Positions 26,606 through 35,532 of a stretch of DNA of 38,218 nt are shown here, one piece after another (within the stretch, counting starts at the first letter, position 1; each line of letters begins with the position of its first letter). The DNA is taken from NCBI GenBank assembly GCA_025456015.1, contig JALOLK010000007.1:1-38218 (forward strand), written 5' to 3'. Position numbers and translations under genes: made by a program. The notes beneath the pieces are model-generated. The model did not search any database and was not told the DNA's origin. It worked only from the letters and a program-made list of their open reading frames with translations. Source of the DNA: Candidatus Nanopelagicales bacterium. Its GTDB lineage: Bacteria; Actinomycetota; Actinomycetes; S36-B12; CAIYMF01.

Positions 26606-27805
26606 ATGACCGGACCGCTGCTCGCGTGGAGCGACGCCGAGGGGGCCGCGCGGGCCGGCGCCCTGTTCACGGCCGCGTTCGGCGCGCCGCCCGACGGGGT
26701 GTGGGCCTCGCCGGGTCGGGTGAACCTGATCGGCGAGCACGTGGACTACAACGGCGGCCTGTGCCTGCCGATGGCCCTGCCGCACCGCACGTTCGCCGCG
26801 GTGCGCCGCCGCGACGACGACGTGGTGCGGCTGGTGTCCTCGCTCGCGCCCGACGAGGCGTGGGCCGGGACGCTCGGTGGGATCGGGCCGGGGCTGGTGG
26901 GCGGCTGGGTCGGCTACGCGGGCGGCCCGGCGTGGGCGCTCGCGCAGGCCGGGCACGCCCTCGGCGGCTTCGACGCGGCGATCGACTCGTGCGTGCCGCT
27001 GGGGTCGGGGCTGTCCTCCTCGGCGGCCGTGGAGTGCGCGGTCGCGCTGGCGCTCGACGAGCTGTTCGTGCTGGGCCTGGCCGGGTCCGACGAGGGCCGC
27101 GCGGCCCTGGCGGCCGCCTGCGTGCGGGCCGAGAACGAGGTGGCCGGCGCCCCGACCGGGGGCATGGACCAGGCCGCCTCGCTGCGCGCGACCGCCGGGC
27201 ACGCGCTGCTGCTGGACACGGTGGACCACAGTGTCGCCCAGGTGCCCTTCGACCTCACCACGGCCGGCCTGGCGCTGCTCGTGATCGACACGCGGGCCGA
27301 GCACGCGCTCGTGGACGGCCAGTACGCCGCCCGCCGCGCCGCCTGCCACGCCGCCGCGGCCCGGCTCGGCGTGGCCACGCTGCGGGAGGTGACCGACCTC
27401 GACGCGGCCCTGGCCGCGCTGCCCGACCCCGTCGAGCAGATGCGCGTGCGCCACGTGGTGACCGAGATCGCGCGGGTCGAGCAGTTCGTCGCGCTGGTCG
27501 GCGAGGGCCGGGTGCGCGAGGTCGGCCCGCTCATGGACGCCTCGCACGAGTCGCTGCGCGTGGACTACGAGGTCAGCTGCGACGAGCTCGATGTCGCGGT
27601 CGCCGCCGCCCGCGCCGCCGGCGCGCTGGGGGCCCGGATGACCGGGGGCGGGTTCGGCGGCTCGGCGATCGCGCTGGTCGAGGCCGGCCGGGCCGACGCG
27701 GTGGCAGCCGAGGTCGCGCAGGCCTTCGCCGAGCGCGGCTGGCGCCCACCGGGCATCCTGCTCGCCTCGCCCTCGCCCGGAGGCGCACGTGTGGCGTCCC
27801 CCTGA
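26606..27805 (+). CDS. galK: Galactokinase
   Basis: 399 residues, AGGAGGAG before the ATG. The three GHMP/galactokinase signatures are present: GRVNLIGEHVDYNGG near residue 33, the ATP-binding PLGSGLSSSAAVE near 131, and MTGGGFGGSAIAL near 345. The catalytic Asp is in GGMDQAASL. It phosphorylates galactose at C1 in the Leloir pathway. It lies 58 bases after the alpha-galactosidase, so it is probably part of the operon although with its own translation signal. Neither galT nor galE is in the window, so galactose-1-phosphate must be handled by genes elsewhere. Confidence 0.96.
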   Translation: MTGPLLAWSDAEGAARAGALFTAAFGAPPDGVWASPGRVNLIGEHVDYNGGLCLPMALPHRTFAAVRRRDDDVVRLVSSLAPDEAWAGTLGGIGPGLVGGWVGYAGGPAWALAQAGHALGGFDAAIDSCVPLGSGLSSSAAVECAVALALDELFVLGLAGSDEGRAALAAACVRAENEVAGAPTGGMDQAASLRATAGHALLLDTVDHSVAQVPFDLTTAGLALLVIDTRAEHALVDGQYAARRAACHAAAARLGVATLREVTDLDAALAALPDPVEQMRVRHVVTEIARVEQFVALVGEGRVREVGPLMDASHESLRVDYEVSCDELDVAVAAARAAGALGARMTGGGFGGSAIALVEAGRADAVAAEVAQAFAERGWRPPGILLASPSPGGARVASP

Positions 27806-27828
27806 CCCTCACCCTCCCTCCCTCCCCG

Positions 27829-27878
27829 TGATCCATTCCGGTTGTGGTCCCAAGAGGCGCGCCAACCCGAATGGATCA
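27829..27878. repeat. 16-bp inverted repeat upstream of the GT-B-like gene
   Basis: TGATCCATTCCGGTTG (27829-27844) is matched by CAACCCGAATGGATCA (27863-27878) with a single mismatch and an 18-base spacer. It lies between galK and the next gene, in a stretch less GC-rich than its surroundings. It may be a terminator closing the galactoside operon or an operator for the following gene. There is no T-run, so I cannot decide between them. Confidence 0.6.
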
Positions 27879-27946
27879 TGACCAAGCAGCACGTACCCGC
27901 GGCCAGGCTCCCCGAGAGGGGCGCACACCCCAGGACAGGAGACCCC

Positions 27947-29488
27947 ATGGATCCGAAGCGCTTCTCGCTGTACGGCAACACCATCACCGCTGATCAGGAC
28001 CGCAAGGCCCTGGCGTGGCAGCAGATGTTCGTCGACAAGTTCCACTACGACCCGGACGAGCAGTACCAGCTCAGCGTCCACGACAACCCGCAGCTCGGCG
28101 ACGTGCTGGGCATCCGCGACATCCGCCGCGACGCCGAGGGCGACCCCATCGACCCGGCCACCGGGATCGTCATCTCCACGATCCGGATGGGCTTCGGGCA
28201 CTACCGGATCGCGATGGCCGGTGCGTCGGCGGCCCGCGCGATGGGCCGCACGCCGTACTGGCTGGACCTGCTCGCGATCCCCGGCATCACGCAGGACGCG
28301 ATCAACTGGTGGAACACGAACTACAGCAAGTACTCGCGGATCTCCCAGCGCAACGCGGCGTTCGACAAGTACGTCTGGGAGTCGGTGACCTCCGGCGACA
28401 AGACGCTGCCGGGCCTGAACTGGCTGCTCAACAACCAGGCGATCGGCTGGCCGTGGCGGTTCCTGAAGGCGAACGCGCGCGACTACCGCAAGAGCGAGCT
28501 GTTCGCCAACCTGCACCGTGCGCTGCCCTCGGACATGCCGATCCTCACCGCGCACATGTGGAACTGCATGGGCGCGGTCGCCGGCGGCATGACCAACGTG
28601 GTCGACATGATGTTCGACAACTGGCCGATGGCCTTCCAGCTCACCGAGGGCGCCACGCACGCCGTGCAGTCGCCGTCGGGCTACTACGGCTTCCGGATCA
28701 TGAACCAGTTCGACGAGGACGACCGGATCCTGAACCCCACCCCGGCTGACGCCATCAGGTACGTGGGCCACCACGTCGACCACGAGCTCGTCGAGCACAT
28801 CGAGGTGGACTGCGCCGCGCGGCTGACCCGCATGCGCAACGGCGAGCCGCGACGCTTCCTGCTCACGATGGGTGGGGCCGGGGCGCAGCGCGAGCTGTTC
28901 AAGGCGATCATCGACCACTGCCGGCCGATGATCGACCGCGACGAGCTGACCCTGTTCGTCAACCTCGGCGACCACGCCGACAACTGGGAGTGGCTGCGCG
29001 CCGAGCTCGGCCCGGCGGCCTCGTCCGTGCAGCTGCACCGCACCTGGGAGCAGGCCCAGGGGTTCGCCGACAGCATCCGCGAGGGCCAGGCCCACGGCCT
29101 GCACGTGTTCCTGTTCGACAACACCTTCCACGGCGTCTACGCGACGAACTACCTCATGCGGGTCAGCGACGTGCTCATCACGAAGCCCTCGGAGCTGGCG
29201 TTCTACCCGATCCCGAAGATCTTCAACGCCCGGGTGGGGGCCCACGAGGCGTGGGGCGCCATCCGGGCCGCGGAGCTCGGCGACGGCACGATCGAGACCC
29301 GGACCATCCCGCGGACCCTGCAGGCCATCGACCTCATCACCCAGGAGACCGACCTGATGGAGCTGTTCTGCGACTGCATCGTGAAGAACAAGCACATCGG
29401 GGTCTACGACGGGGCCTACAAGTGCGTGGCGCTGGCCACCGGCACGACGTGGGAGCGCCGGCTGGACGGCACGATCGACCGGGGCTGA
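27947..29488 (+). CDS. GT28-like GT-B fold protein, putative glycosyltransferase
   Basis: 513 residues; the ATG at 27947 follows AGGAG by 5 bases. STIRMGFGHYRIAMAGASAA (glycine-rich GFGH at 82-85) resembles the N-terminal loop of MurG/MGDG-synthase-type GT28 enzymes. FLLTMGGAGAQRELFKAII resembles the start of their C-terminal nucleotide-binding domain. SDVLITKPSELAFYPIP matches the usual D-hydrophobic-TKP donor-sugar motif. I therefore infer a GT-B fold using a nucleotide sugar, but the middle region (NMTNVVDMMFDNWPM-type) is unfamiliar and activity is unproven. Its position after galK raises the possibility of UDP-galactose use. Inverted repeats lie on both sides of it, so it may be its own transcription unit. 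Confidence 0.6.
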   Translation: MDPKRFSLYGNTITADQDRKALAWQQMFVDKFHYDPDEQYQLSVHDNPQLGDVLGIRDIRRDAEGDPIDPATGIVISTIRMGFGHYRIAMAGASAARAMGRTPYWLDLLAIPGITQDAINWWNTNYSKYSRISQRNAAFDKYVWESVTSGDKTLPGLNWLLNNQAIGWPWRFLKANARDYRKSELFANLHRALPSDMPILTAHMWNCMGAVAGGMTNVVDMMFDNWPMAFQLTEGATHAVQSPSGYYGFRIMNQFDEDDRILNPTPADAIRYVGHHVDHELVEHIEVDCAARLTRMRNGEPRRFLLTMGGAGAQRELFKAIIDHCRPMIDRDELTLFVNLGDHADNWEWLRAELGPAASSVQLHRTWEQAQGFADSIREGQAHGLHVFLFDNTFHGVYATNYLMRVSDVLITKPSELAFYPIPKIFNARVGAHEAWGAIRAAELGDGTIETRTIPRTLQAIDLITQETDLMELFCDCIVKNKHIGVYDGAYKCVALATGTTWERRLDGTIDRG

Positions 29489-29493
29489 CGTCG

Positions 29494-29536
29494 GCGTCGT
29501 CAATTCCGACAACTGAGTTGATGGTTTCGACGACGC
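29494..29536. repeat. Imperfect palindrome with perfect 8-bp outer arms
   Basis: GCGTCGTC (29494-29501) and GACGACGC (29529-29536) are perfect arms. Inside them CAAC-TGA-GTTG forms a second small dyad, so the whole 43-bp stretch is nearly symmetric. It begins 5 bases after the GT-B gene stop and ends 44 bases before the next gene start. It could be a terminator or an operator for the hydrolase gene. Confidence 0.5.
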
Positions 29537-29580
29537 AGCGAGGGGAGCGGGCGCAGCCGCCCGCGGGAGGAGGCCGGGGC

Positions 29581-30267
29581 ATGCTGTCGCGCCGGACCGT
29601 CGCGATCCCCAGCGGGGAGCGGACCCTTGCCGCCACGCTGGTGACGCCCCCGGCGCCCAGCGGGGCCGGGGTGCTCCTCGTGCACGGGCTGGGCAGCAGC
29701 CGGGCCACGAACGTGGAGCGCGCCGAGGCGCTGGCGGCCAGCGGCGCGGCCACCTGCCTGGCGGTCGACCTGGGCGGCCACGGCGACAGCACGGGCCAGC
29801 TCAGCGCGATGACCCCGCGTGAGAACCTCGCCGACGTCGTCGCGGCGCACGACGCGCTGTCAGCGATGCCGGCGGTGCAGGCCGAGCGCATCGGGGTCTG
29901 CGCGGCCAGCTACGGCGCCTACCTGTGCGTGCTGCTCGCGGCGCTGCGGCCCGTGGCCCGGATGCTGCTGCGCGCGCCCGCGCTCTACGCCGACGATGCC
30001 TTCGACCGCCCGCTGGGCCAGCGCCGGTTCGGCGACGCGGCGAGCGCGTCGACGCCGCTGGCCCACCTGGGGCTGTTCGCCGGGCCGGTGACGATCGTGG
30101 AGTCCGAGCACGACGAGGTCATCGGCCACGAGGTCATCGCCGCCTACCTCGCCGCCCAGCCGCGGGCGCGTCACCTCGTCCAGGCGGGCGCGCGGCACGC
30201 CCTGACCGATCCGGCCTGGCGGGCGGCCTTCCAGGCGATCGTGGTGGAGGCCCTGGCCGACCTCTGA
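29581..30267 (+). CDS. Alpha/beta-hydrolase family protein
   Basis: 228 residues; GGGAGGAGG precedes the ATG at 29581. VLLVHGLGSSRATN near residue 32 is the oxyanion HG motif. The nucleophile lies in GVCAASYGAYL, a variant of GxSxG with Ala in the first position. The acid is the Asp of ESEHDEVIG, and the His is in QAGARHALTD. This is the dienelactone-hydrolase/peptidase-S9-like small hydrolase type, cytoplasmic, with unknown substrate. It converges with the SRPBCC gene, leaving a 32-base gap without a clear hairpin. Confidence 0.82.
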   Translation: MLSRRTVAIPSGERTLAATLVTPPAPSGAGVLLVHGLGSSRATNVERAEALAASGAATCLAVDLGGHGDSTGQLSAMTPRENLADVVAAHDALSAMPAVQAERIGVCAASYGAYLCVLLAALRPVARMLLRAPALYADDAFDRPLGQRRFGDAASASTPLAHLGLFAGPVTIVESEHDEVIGHEVIAAYLAAQPRARHLVQAGARHALTDPAWRAAFQAIVVEALADL

Positions 30268-30299
30268 GGGAAGGGCGCGGGTGCGGGCCGGACGCCGGA

Positions 30300-30938
30300 T
30301 CAGCGGCCGGTCGACGCCGCGGTGACGCGATCGCGGATGCCGCGCAGCATCCGCTGGGTCATGACGAAGCTCACCAGCGCGAGGGGCTCGACCACCAGTG
30401 CCGTCCAGGGCGCCCGGTAGGCGTACCGCTCACGGACCACGAGCCGGCTGCGGCCCTGCGCAGCCGGCGCCACGACGAACGCCCAGATGAAGTCGTAGGG
30501 GGCGCCGTCGGGCTGGCCCGCGGGGGCGCCACCGGCCAGCACGAGCGCGCGCGGCGCCTCGACGTGCACCACCCGCAGGGCGACCGCCGGGTGCAGGTGC
30601 ACGTCGTCACCCACGGCGATCGACTGCCACGCCTCGACGATCCGGTCGGCGCTGTGCACCTCGCAGCCGGCCAGGTTCTCCAGCCGGTCGTAGGAGTAGA
30701 AGCCGCCCCGACCCTGGCCCAGCTGGGCCAGCCAGGGCCACACCGCCTCCGGCGGGGCCGGGATGCCGATGGCGCGGGTGGCCACGAGGTCGGTGCCCGG
30801 CAGCAGGTCGTCGCCGGGCAGGGGGTCGGCTGCCTCCGCGGCGGTCGCGCCCCAGCGCAGCTGCAGGCGGCGGGCCGCGAGCAGTCCGAGGGGGACCGCC
30901 AGCACCGCGATCGGGGTCCTGCCAGGCGCTCGACGCAT
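30300..30938 (-). CDS. SRPBCC-family protein with N-terminal hydrophobic segment
   Basis: 212 residues from the ATG at 30938, chosen because the coding pattern and hydrophobic N-terminus (TPIAVLAVPLGLLAAR) begin there; no clear Shine-Dalgarno. Residues ~45-200 fit the START/Bet v1-like fold: ATRAIGIPAPPEAVWPWLAQ is the typical first strand and helix, followed by GGFYSYDRLENLAGCEVHSAD and a final long helix (LVSFVMTQRMLRGIRDRV). Such proteins bind hydrophobic ligands, but no specific ligand can be inferred. The N-terminal segment may anchor it to the membrane. Confidence 0.8.
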   Translation of the reverse strand: MRRAPGRTPIAVLAVPLGLLAARRLQLRWGATAAEAADPLPGDDLLPGTDLVATRAIGIPAPPEAVWPWLAQLGQGRGGFYSYDRLENLAGCEVHSADRIVEAWQSIAVGDDVHLHPAVALRVVHVEAPRALVLAGGAPAGQPDGAPYDFIWAFVVAPAAQGRSRLVVRERYAYRAPWTALVVEPLALVSFVMTQRMLRGIRDRVTAASTGR

Positions 30939-31008
30939 GGCGATCAGCGTGGCACGCCCGACCCGCGCCGCGCAGATCGGGGCGGCTGGGGCGAGGGCCC
31001 AGGTGGGG

Positions 31009-33588
31009 TCAGCGGTCGCCCACGTCGAGCAGCCGCACGACCGCCTCCCCGGCCGCGTCGCTCGCGGCGAGGTCCACCTCGGCGTGGATGGCCCAGTCGC
31101 GGTCCCCCGCGGGGTCGTCGAGGGCCTGGCGCACGCGCCACCGTCCGGGCAGCTCCTCGACCGCGAGCAGCAGCGGCCCGCGCGCCGCCGGCCCGGTGCC
31201 CACCTCGTCGTGCTCGGCGAAGTAGCCCGCCATCGCCTGCTCCCACCGGTCGGCGTCCCAGCCGGCGGCCTCGTCCAGCGCGCCGAGCTCGGTCCAGCGC
31301 CGCAGCGCGGCGAGCTCGACCCGGCGGAACATCGCGTTGCGCACCAGGACGCGGAAGGCACGGGCGTTGGCGGTGACCGGCGGTGGCTCGCCCGGCGCCC
31401 GGTGGCGCACGACCGCGGTGCGCACGGCGTCCTCGTCGGGGTGCAGCAGGGCCTCCCACTCGTCGAGCAGGCTCGAGTCGACCTGGCGCACCAGCTCGCC
31501 CAGCCACTCCGTGAGGTCGACCAGCTCCTCGGTGCGGGCCTCCTCGGGCACCGTGCGGCGCAGCGCCTTGTAGGCGTCGGCCAGGTAGCGCAGGACCAGG
31601 CCCTCGGAGGCCGCCAGCTTGTGGAACCCCACGTACTCCACGAACGTCATCGCCCGCTCGTGCAGCTCCCGCGCGATGGACTTGGGCCGCAGCGGGTGCT
31701 CGGTGACCCACGGGTGGGTCTGGGCGTAGATGTCGTAGGCCGCCTCGAGCAGCTCGGCCAGCGGCTTGGGCCAGGTGACGTCCTCGAGCAGCTCCATCCG
31801 CTCGTCGTACTCGATGCCCTCGGCCTTCATCGCGGCGACCGCCTCGCCCTTGGCCCGGAACTGCTGGGCGAGCAGCACCTTCATCGGGTCCTCGAGCGTG
31901 GCCTCGAGCACGGAGAGCACGTCCAGCGCGTAGGTGTCGGACGCCCGGTCGAGCAGGTCCAGGGCCACCAGGGCGAACGTCGACAGCGGCTGGTTCAGGG
32001 CGAAGTCCACCTGCAGCTCGTCGACCAGGCGCCACGTGCGGCCCTGCTCGTCGGGCGGGTCGAGCAGCGCCAGCACCCCGGCGCTGACCAGGGAGTCGCG
32101 GATCGCCACGGCCTGCTCGGCCAGCGCGGCGCGGCGCTCGTCGTCCTCGTCGTTGTCGCTGAGCAGGTGCCCCAGTGCGGCCTGCGCGTCCGGGCGGTGC
32201 GCGACCTGCAGCAGCATGGCGTGGGTCACCTGGAAGGTCGAGCGCAGCGGCTCGGGCTCGGCGGCCACGAGCCGCTCGAACGTCGGCCGGCCCCACGACG
32301 GCACCCCCTCGGGGGGCTTGCGGCGCACCACCCGCCGGCGCTTGCGGGGGTCGTCGCCGGCCCGCAGCAGCAGCCGCTCGTTCTCGATCTCGTGCTCGGG
32401 CGCCTGCACGATGACCAGGCCGGAGGTGTCGAACCCGGGTCGGCCCGCCCGGCCGGCCACCTGGTGGAACTCGCGCGCCCGCAGCAGCCGCATGCGCCGG
32501 CCGTCGAACTTGGCCAGCGACGTGATGAGCACCGTGCGGATCGGCACGTTGATGCCCACGCCCAGGGTGTCGGTGCCGCACACGACCTTGAGCAGCCCGG
32601 CCCGCGTGAGCTGCTCGACCAGCCGGCGGTACCGCGGCAGCATCCCCGCGTGGTGCACGCCGATGCCGTGGCGGACCAGCCGGCTCAGGGTCCGGCCGAA
32701 CCCCGCGGTGAAGCGGAAGCTGCCCAGGGCTGCGGCGATCGCGTCCTTCTCCGCCCGCGAGCAGACGTTGAGGCTGGTCAGCGCCTGGGCCCGCTCGAGG
32801 GCGGCGGCCTGCGTCGGGTGCACGACGTACACCGGCGCCCGGTCGCGCTCGAGGATCGCCTCGATGGTCTCGTGCACCGGCGTGGTCGCGTACTCGAAGG
32901 CCAGGGGGACCGGCCGCTCGCCACCGGCGACGATCGCCGCCGGGCGCCCGGTGCGCCGGACGAGGTCGTCACGGATGCGCCGGACATCGCCGAGCGTGGC
33001 CGACATGAGCAGGAACTGCGCGCCCGTCAGCTCGATGAGCGGAACCTGCCAGGCCCAGCCCCGGTCGCGGTCGGCGTAGTAGTGGAACTCGTCCATGCAG
33101 ACCATGCCGACGTCAGCGGCCGTCCCCTCCCGCAGGGCGAGGTTGGCCAGGATCTCGGCCGTGGCGCAGATGACCGGGGCCTGGGGGTTCACCGCCGCGT
33201 CGCCGGTGATCATGCCGACCCGAGCCGGGCCCAGCAGCTCGCACAGGTCGAAGAACTTCTCCGACACCAGGGCCTTGATCGGGGCGGTGTAGTACGTGCG
33301 GCGGCCCTGGGCGAGCGCGACGTACATCGCGCCGATGGCCACCAGGCTCTTGCCCGAGCCGGTGGGCGTCGACAGGATCACGTGCGACCCGGCGGCGAGC
33401 TCGAGCAGGGCCTCCTCCTGCGCCGGGTAGAGCGGGCGGCCCGTGCCCGCGGCCCACGTCGCGTACTCGTCGAGCAGGTCCTCGGGGGCTGGCCCGGGCC
33501 CGCCCGGCCCTTCGCCGTCGGCGTCGCCGGCGTGCGCGGCCAGCAGCGCGAGCAGGCTGCCCTGGCCAGGGACGTCGGCAGGGATCAC
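31009..33588 (-). CDS. Ski2-like DEAD/DEAH-box helicase (DUF3516 type)
   Basis: 859 residues from GTG 33588, with GGAGGG 8 bases upstream. The helicase motifs are in order: Q-like YPAQEEAL, Walker A STPTGSGKS (residues 73-81), TAPIKALVSEK (Ia), MDEFHYYADRDRG (II), LMSATLGD (III), YVVHPTQAAALERAQ (IV region), GTDTLGVGINVP (V) and HQVAGRAGRPG (VI). The C-terminal ~400 residues are the helical DUF3516-like region found with this actinobacterial helicase. It is probably an RNA helicase in RNA turnover or ribosome-related work; the family role is not settled. An AT-rich palindrome lies about 100 bases upstream. Confidence 0.93.
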   Translation of the reverse strand: MIPADVPGQGSLLALLAAHAGDADGEGPGGPGPAPEDLLDEYATWAAGTGRPLYPAQEEALLELAAGSHVILSTPTGSGKSLVAIGAMYVALAQGRRTYYTAPIKALVSEKFFDLCELLGPARVGMITGDAAVNPQAPVICATAEILANLALREGTAADVGMVCMDEFHYYADRDRGWAWQVPLIELTGAQFLLMSATLGDVRRIRDDLVRRTGRPAAIVAGGERPVPLAFEYATTPVHETIEAILERDRAPVYVVHPTQAAALERAQALTSLNVCSRAEKDAIAAALGSFRFTAGFGRTLSRLVRHGIGVHHAGMLPRYRRLVEQLTRAGLLKVVCGTDTLGVGINVPIRTVLITSLAKFDGRRMRLLRAREFHQVAGRAGRPGFDTSGLVIVQAPEHEIENERLLLRAGDDPRKRRRVVRRKPPEGVPSWGRPTFERLVAAEPEPLRSTFQVTHAMLLQVAHRPDAQAALGHLLSDNDEDDERRAALAEQAVAIRDSLVSAGVLALLDPPDEQGRTWRLVDELQVDFALNQPLSTFALVALDLLDRASDTYALDVLSVLEATLEDPMKVLLAQQFRAKGEAVAAMKAEGIEYDERMELLEDVTWPKPLAELLEAAYDIYAQTHPWVTEHPLRPKSIARELHERAMTFVEYVGFHKLAASEGLVLRYLADAYKALRRTVPEEARTEELVDLTEWLGELVRQVDSSLLDEWEALLHPDEDAVRTAVVRHRAPGEPPPVTANARAFRVLVRNAMFRRVELAALRRWTELGALDEAAGWDADRWEQAMAGYFAEHDEVGTGPAARGPLLLAVEELPGRWRVRQALDDPAGDRDWAIHAEVDLAASDAAGEAVVRLLDVGDR

Positions 33589-33684
33589 GGGGTGACCCTC
33601 CCACGCGGCGACCGCCCCGCGCTGCGACGTCGGGCCCGCCGCGACCGTGCGGACGAACGCCGAGGCCCTGCGCGGGCGCTTCGC

Positions 33685-33732
33685 AGATGGACGCTATGGA
33701 TCTTGTATACAAAACCCATAGCGTCGAGATCT
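33685..33732 (-). promoter_or_regulatory. AT-rich nested palindrome upstream of the helicase gene
   Basis: The outer arms CAGAT/ATCTG and the perfect 10-bp arms GACGCTATGG (33690-33699) / CCATAGCGTC (33716-33725) enclose the perfect dyad TTGTATACAA (33703-33712). TTGTATACAA resembles GntR/FadR-type operators. The stretch stands out as AT-rich in very GC-rich DNA and lies between the stop of the VIT1-fusion gene and the helicase start. It may be an operator and promoter for the helicase; a terminator or small mobile remnant is also possible. Confidence 0.55.
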
Positions 33733-33783
33733 GAAGCCCCTGCGGCCGGTGGCGCAGGCCTGTGCGGCAGTTCCCCCGACGGC

Positions 33784-34935
33784 TCAGCCGATGCCGATCG
33801 AGCCGCCGATCGCGCGCCCGACGAGGTACGTCACGCCCGCGGCCGCAGCCCCCACCAGGAACTGCCGCAGCGCCGAGCGCAGCACGCCCGCTCCCGACAG
33901 CCGGCCCACGAGCGCCCCGACGCCGAGCAGGGCCACGGCCGTGGCCACGATCGCCAGCCACATCGCGGCCGATCCGGCCACGAGCGCGAACGGCAGCAGG
34001 GGGATCGCGGCGCCCACCGCGAACGCCACGAAGCTCGACACGGCGACCCGCACGGGGGAGCCCAGGTCGTCGGGGTCCAGGCCGAGCTCCTCGCGGGCCA
34101 GGGTGTCCAGCGCCACCTGCGGGTCCTCGAGGATCTTGGCGGCCGCAGCCCGGGCGAGCGCCCGGTCCATGCCCTTGGCGCGGTAGAGCAGCTCGAGCTC
34201 GCGCGCCTCCTCCTCGGGGTGCTCGGCGAGCTCCTGGGCCTCGAGGCGGAGCTCGCGGGCGAACACGTCGCGCTGCCCGGCCACCGACACGTACTCCCCG
34301 GCGGCCATCGAGAACGCGCCCGCGAGCAGGCCCGCCACGCCGGCGAACGCCACCGTGCTGTTCGTGACCCCGGAGCCGGCGAAGCCCATGATGAGTGCCG
34401 CATTGGAGACCAGCCCGTCACTGACCCCGAAGATCGCCGCGCGCAGGGTCCCCGACTTGTCGGCCCGGTGCCACGGCTCGGCCTTCGACAGCGCCTCACG
34501 CAACTCGGCCTCGTCGACCCGGGTCTCGGGCTGTCCGGGCGCCCCATCCTCGCGGCGCAGGGCCCGCAGCGTCCGCTCGTGGGTGCGCTCGTCGTCGGCC
34601 ATCCCGGGGGCCGCGAACGCCTCCGCGTCATAGACCCCCTGGGCCTCGCGCTCGGCCTGCTCGAGCTCGCCGAGCACGCTGTCCAGGCCCAGGGCCCTGG
34701 CCCGCGCCACCACCGCGGCCTGGTCCGGGCCGGCGTGCGGGTCCTCCGGCGGCACCGGCACGCCTCGCTGCACCAGCAGGTCCGCCCAGTGCGCCGCGTG
34801 GCGCTGCTCGATCTCGGCCAGCTCGAGCAGGGCCTCGCGCCGATCGCCGGTGGCGAGCGCGGCGAGGGCCCGGTAGGTGCCGGCCGCGTCGCGCTCGTCG
34901 GCCAGGTAGCGCAGGAACCGATCGGTGTCACCCAT
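33784..34935 (-). CDS. Ferritin-like domain fused to VIT1/CCC1 metal transporter
   Basis: 383 residues from the ATG at 34935. Residues ~5-130 form a rubrerythrin/ferritin-like domain with iron-ligand-type Glu/His in helices (LADERDAAGTYRALAALA, LAEIEQRHAAHWADLL). Residues ~160-383 are the VIT1 family: LRAAIFGVSDGLVSNAALIMG, FSMAAGEYVSVAGQRDVF, a cytoplasmic acidic helical hairpin (EHPEEEARELELLY) and three C-terminal membrane segments. This matches the Er-VIT1/MbfA architecture, which exports or stores iron/manganese and protects against iron and peroxide stress. The gene is monocistronic, diverging from the VOC gene at 35078. Confidence 0.92.
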   Translation of the reverse strand: MGDTDRFLRYLADERDAAGTYRALAALATGDRREALLELAEIEQRHAAHWADLLVQRGVPVPPEDPHAGPDQAAVVARARALGLDSVLGELEQAEREAQGVYDAEAFAAPGMADDERTHERTLRALRREDGAPGQPETRVDEAELREALSKAEPWHRADKSGTLRAAIFGVSDGLVSNAALIMGFAGSGVTNSTVAFAGVAGLLAGAFSMAAGEYVSVAGQRDVFARELRLEAQELAEHPEEEARELELLYRAKGMDRALARAAAAKILEDPQVALDTLAREELGLDPDDLGSPVRVAVSSFVAFAVGAAIPLLPFALVAGSAAMWLAIVATAVALLGVGALVGRLSGAGVLRSALRQFLVGAAAAGVTYLVGRAIGGSIGIG

Positions 34936-35009
34936 GCCGGCATTCTGCGCCCGGCCTGCGCTTCCCGCCCCCGGCAGCGGTCGCGGGCCGCACCACCGCG
35001 CGCCGGGTC

Positions 35010-35039
35010 TGGACGGGCCCCGCCTGCGGCCCCTACCGT
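35010..35039 (+). promoter_or_regulatory. Candidate promoter for the VOC gene pair
   Basis: TGGACG (35010-35015) and TACCGT (35034-35039) are 18 bases apart, acceptable as a vegetative promoter in high-GC DNA. It points to the ATG at 35078, about 30 bases downstream of the expected transcription start. This comes from sequence inspection only. Confidence 0.45.
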
Positions 35040-35077
35040 CGGGGGTCCGGCCGGGGGCCGTGGCCAGAGGAGGCGAC

Positions 35078-35530
35078 ATGTCCGTGCACCTGAACCCCTA
35101 CCTGAGCTTCCAGGGCACCGCCCGCGAGGCGATGACGCACTACCAGCGCATCCTCGGCGGTGAGTTGCAGATGATGACGTTCGCGGAGTTCGGCCAGACC
35201 GAACCGGAGATCGCCGATCTCATCATGCACGCCACCCTGAGCACGTCGGAGGGCCTGACCCTCATGGGCGCCGACAGCCCGCCGGGGATGGAGCACCGGC
35301 CGGGCAACACGGTGACGGTGATCCTGCACGGTGAGGACGAGGCGACCCTGCGCGACTACTGGGCCGGCCTGTCGGAGGGCAGCACGGTGAACGTGGCCCT
35401 CGAGCCACAGATGTGGGGCGACATCTACGGCCAGTGCACCGACCGCTTCGGCATCATCTGGCAGGTCGACATCGGCACCGAGGCCGCCGGGACGCAGGAG
35501 CCGGCCGGTGCAGCGGGCCAGGCGGGTTGA
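35078..35530 (+). CDS. VOC family protein, PhnB/glyoxalase-like
   Basis: 150 residues; AGAGGAGG precedes the ATG. The N-terminal LNPYLSFQGTAREAMTHYQRILGGEL, with MHATLSTSEGLTLMGADSP and a C-terminal FGIIWQVDI, is the typical PhnB-like (DUF1338-unrelated) vicinal-oxygen-chelate pattern. The His/Glu metal ligands usual in glyoxalase I are not obvious, as in many PhnB-like members. Function cannot be specified. It ends 2 bases before the next VOC gene start, suggesting a two-gene unit. Confidence 0.88.
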   Translation: MSVHLNPYLSFQGTAREAMTHYQRILGGELQMMTFAEFGQTEPEIADLIMHATLSTSEGLTLMGADSPPGMEHRPGNTVTVILHGEDEATLRDYWAGLSEGSTVNVALEPQMWGDIYGQCTDRFGIIWQVDIGTEAAGTQEPAGAAGQAG

Positions 35531-35532
35531 CC

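Noticed and set aside
30763-35163. A 1466-codon plus-strand open frame opposite the helicase and VIT1 genes
   Set aside because: It is an antisense shadow created by high GC; the minus-strand genes there have full family motifs.
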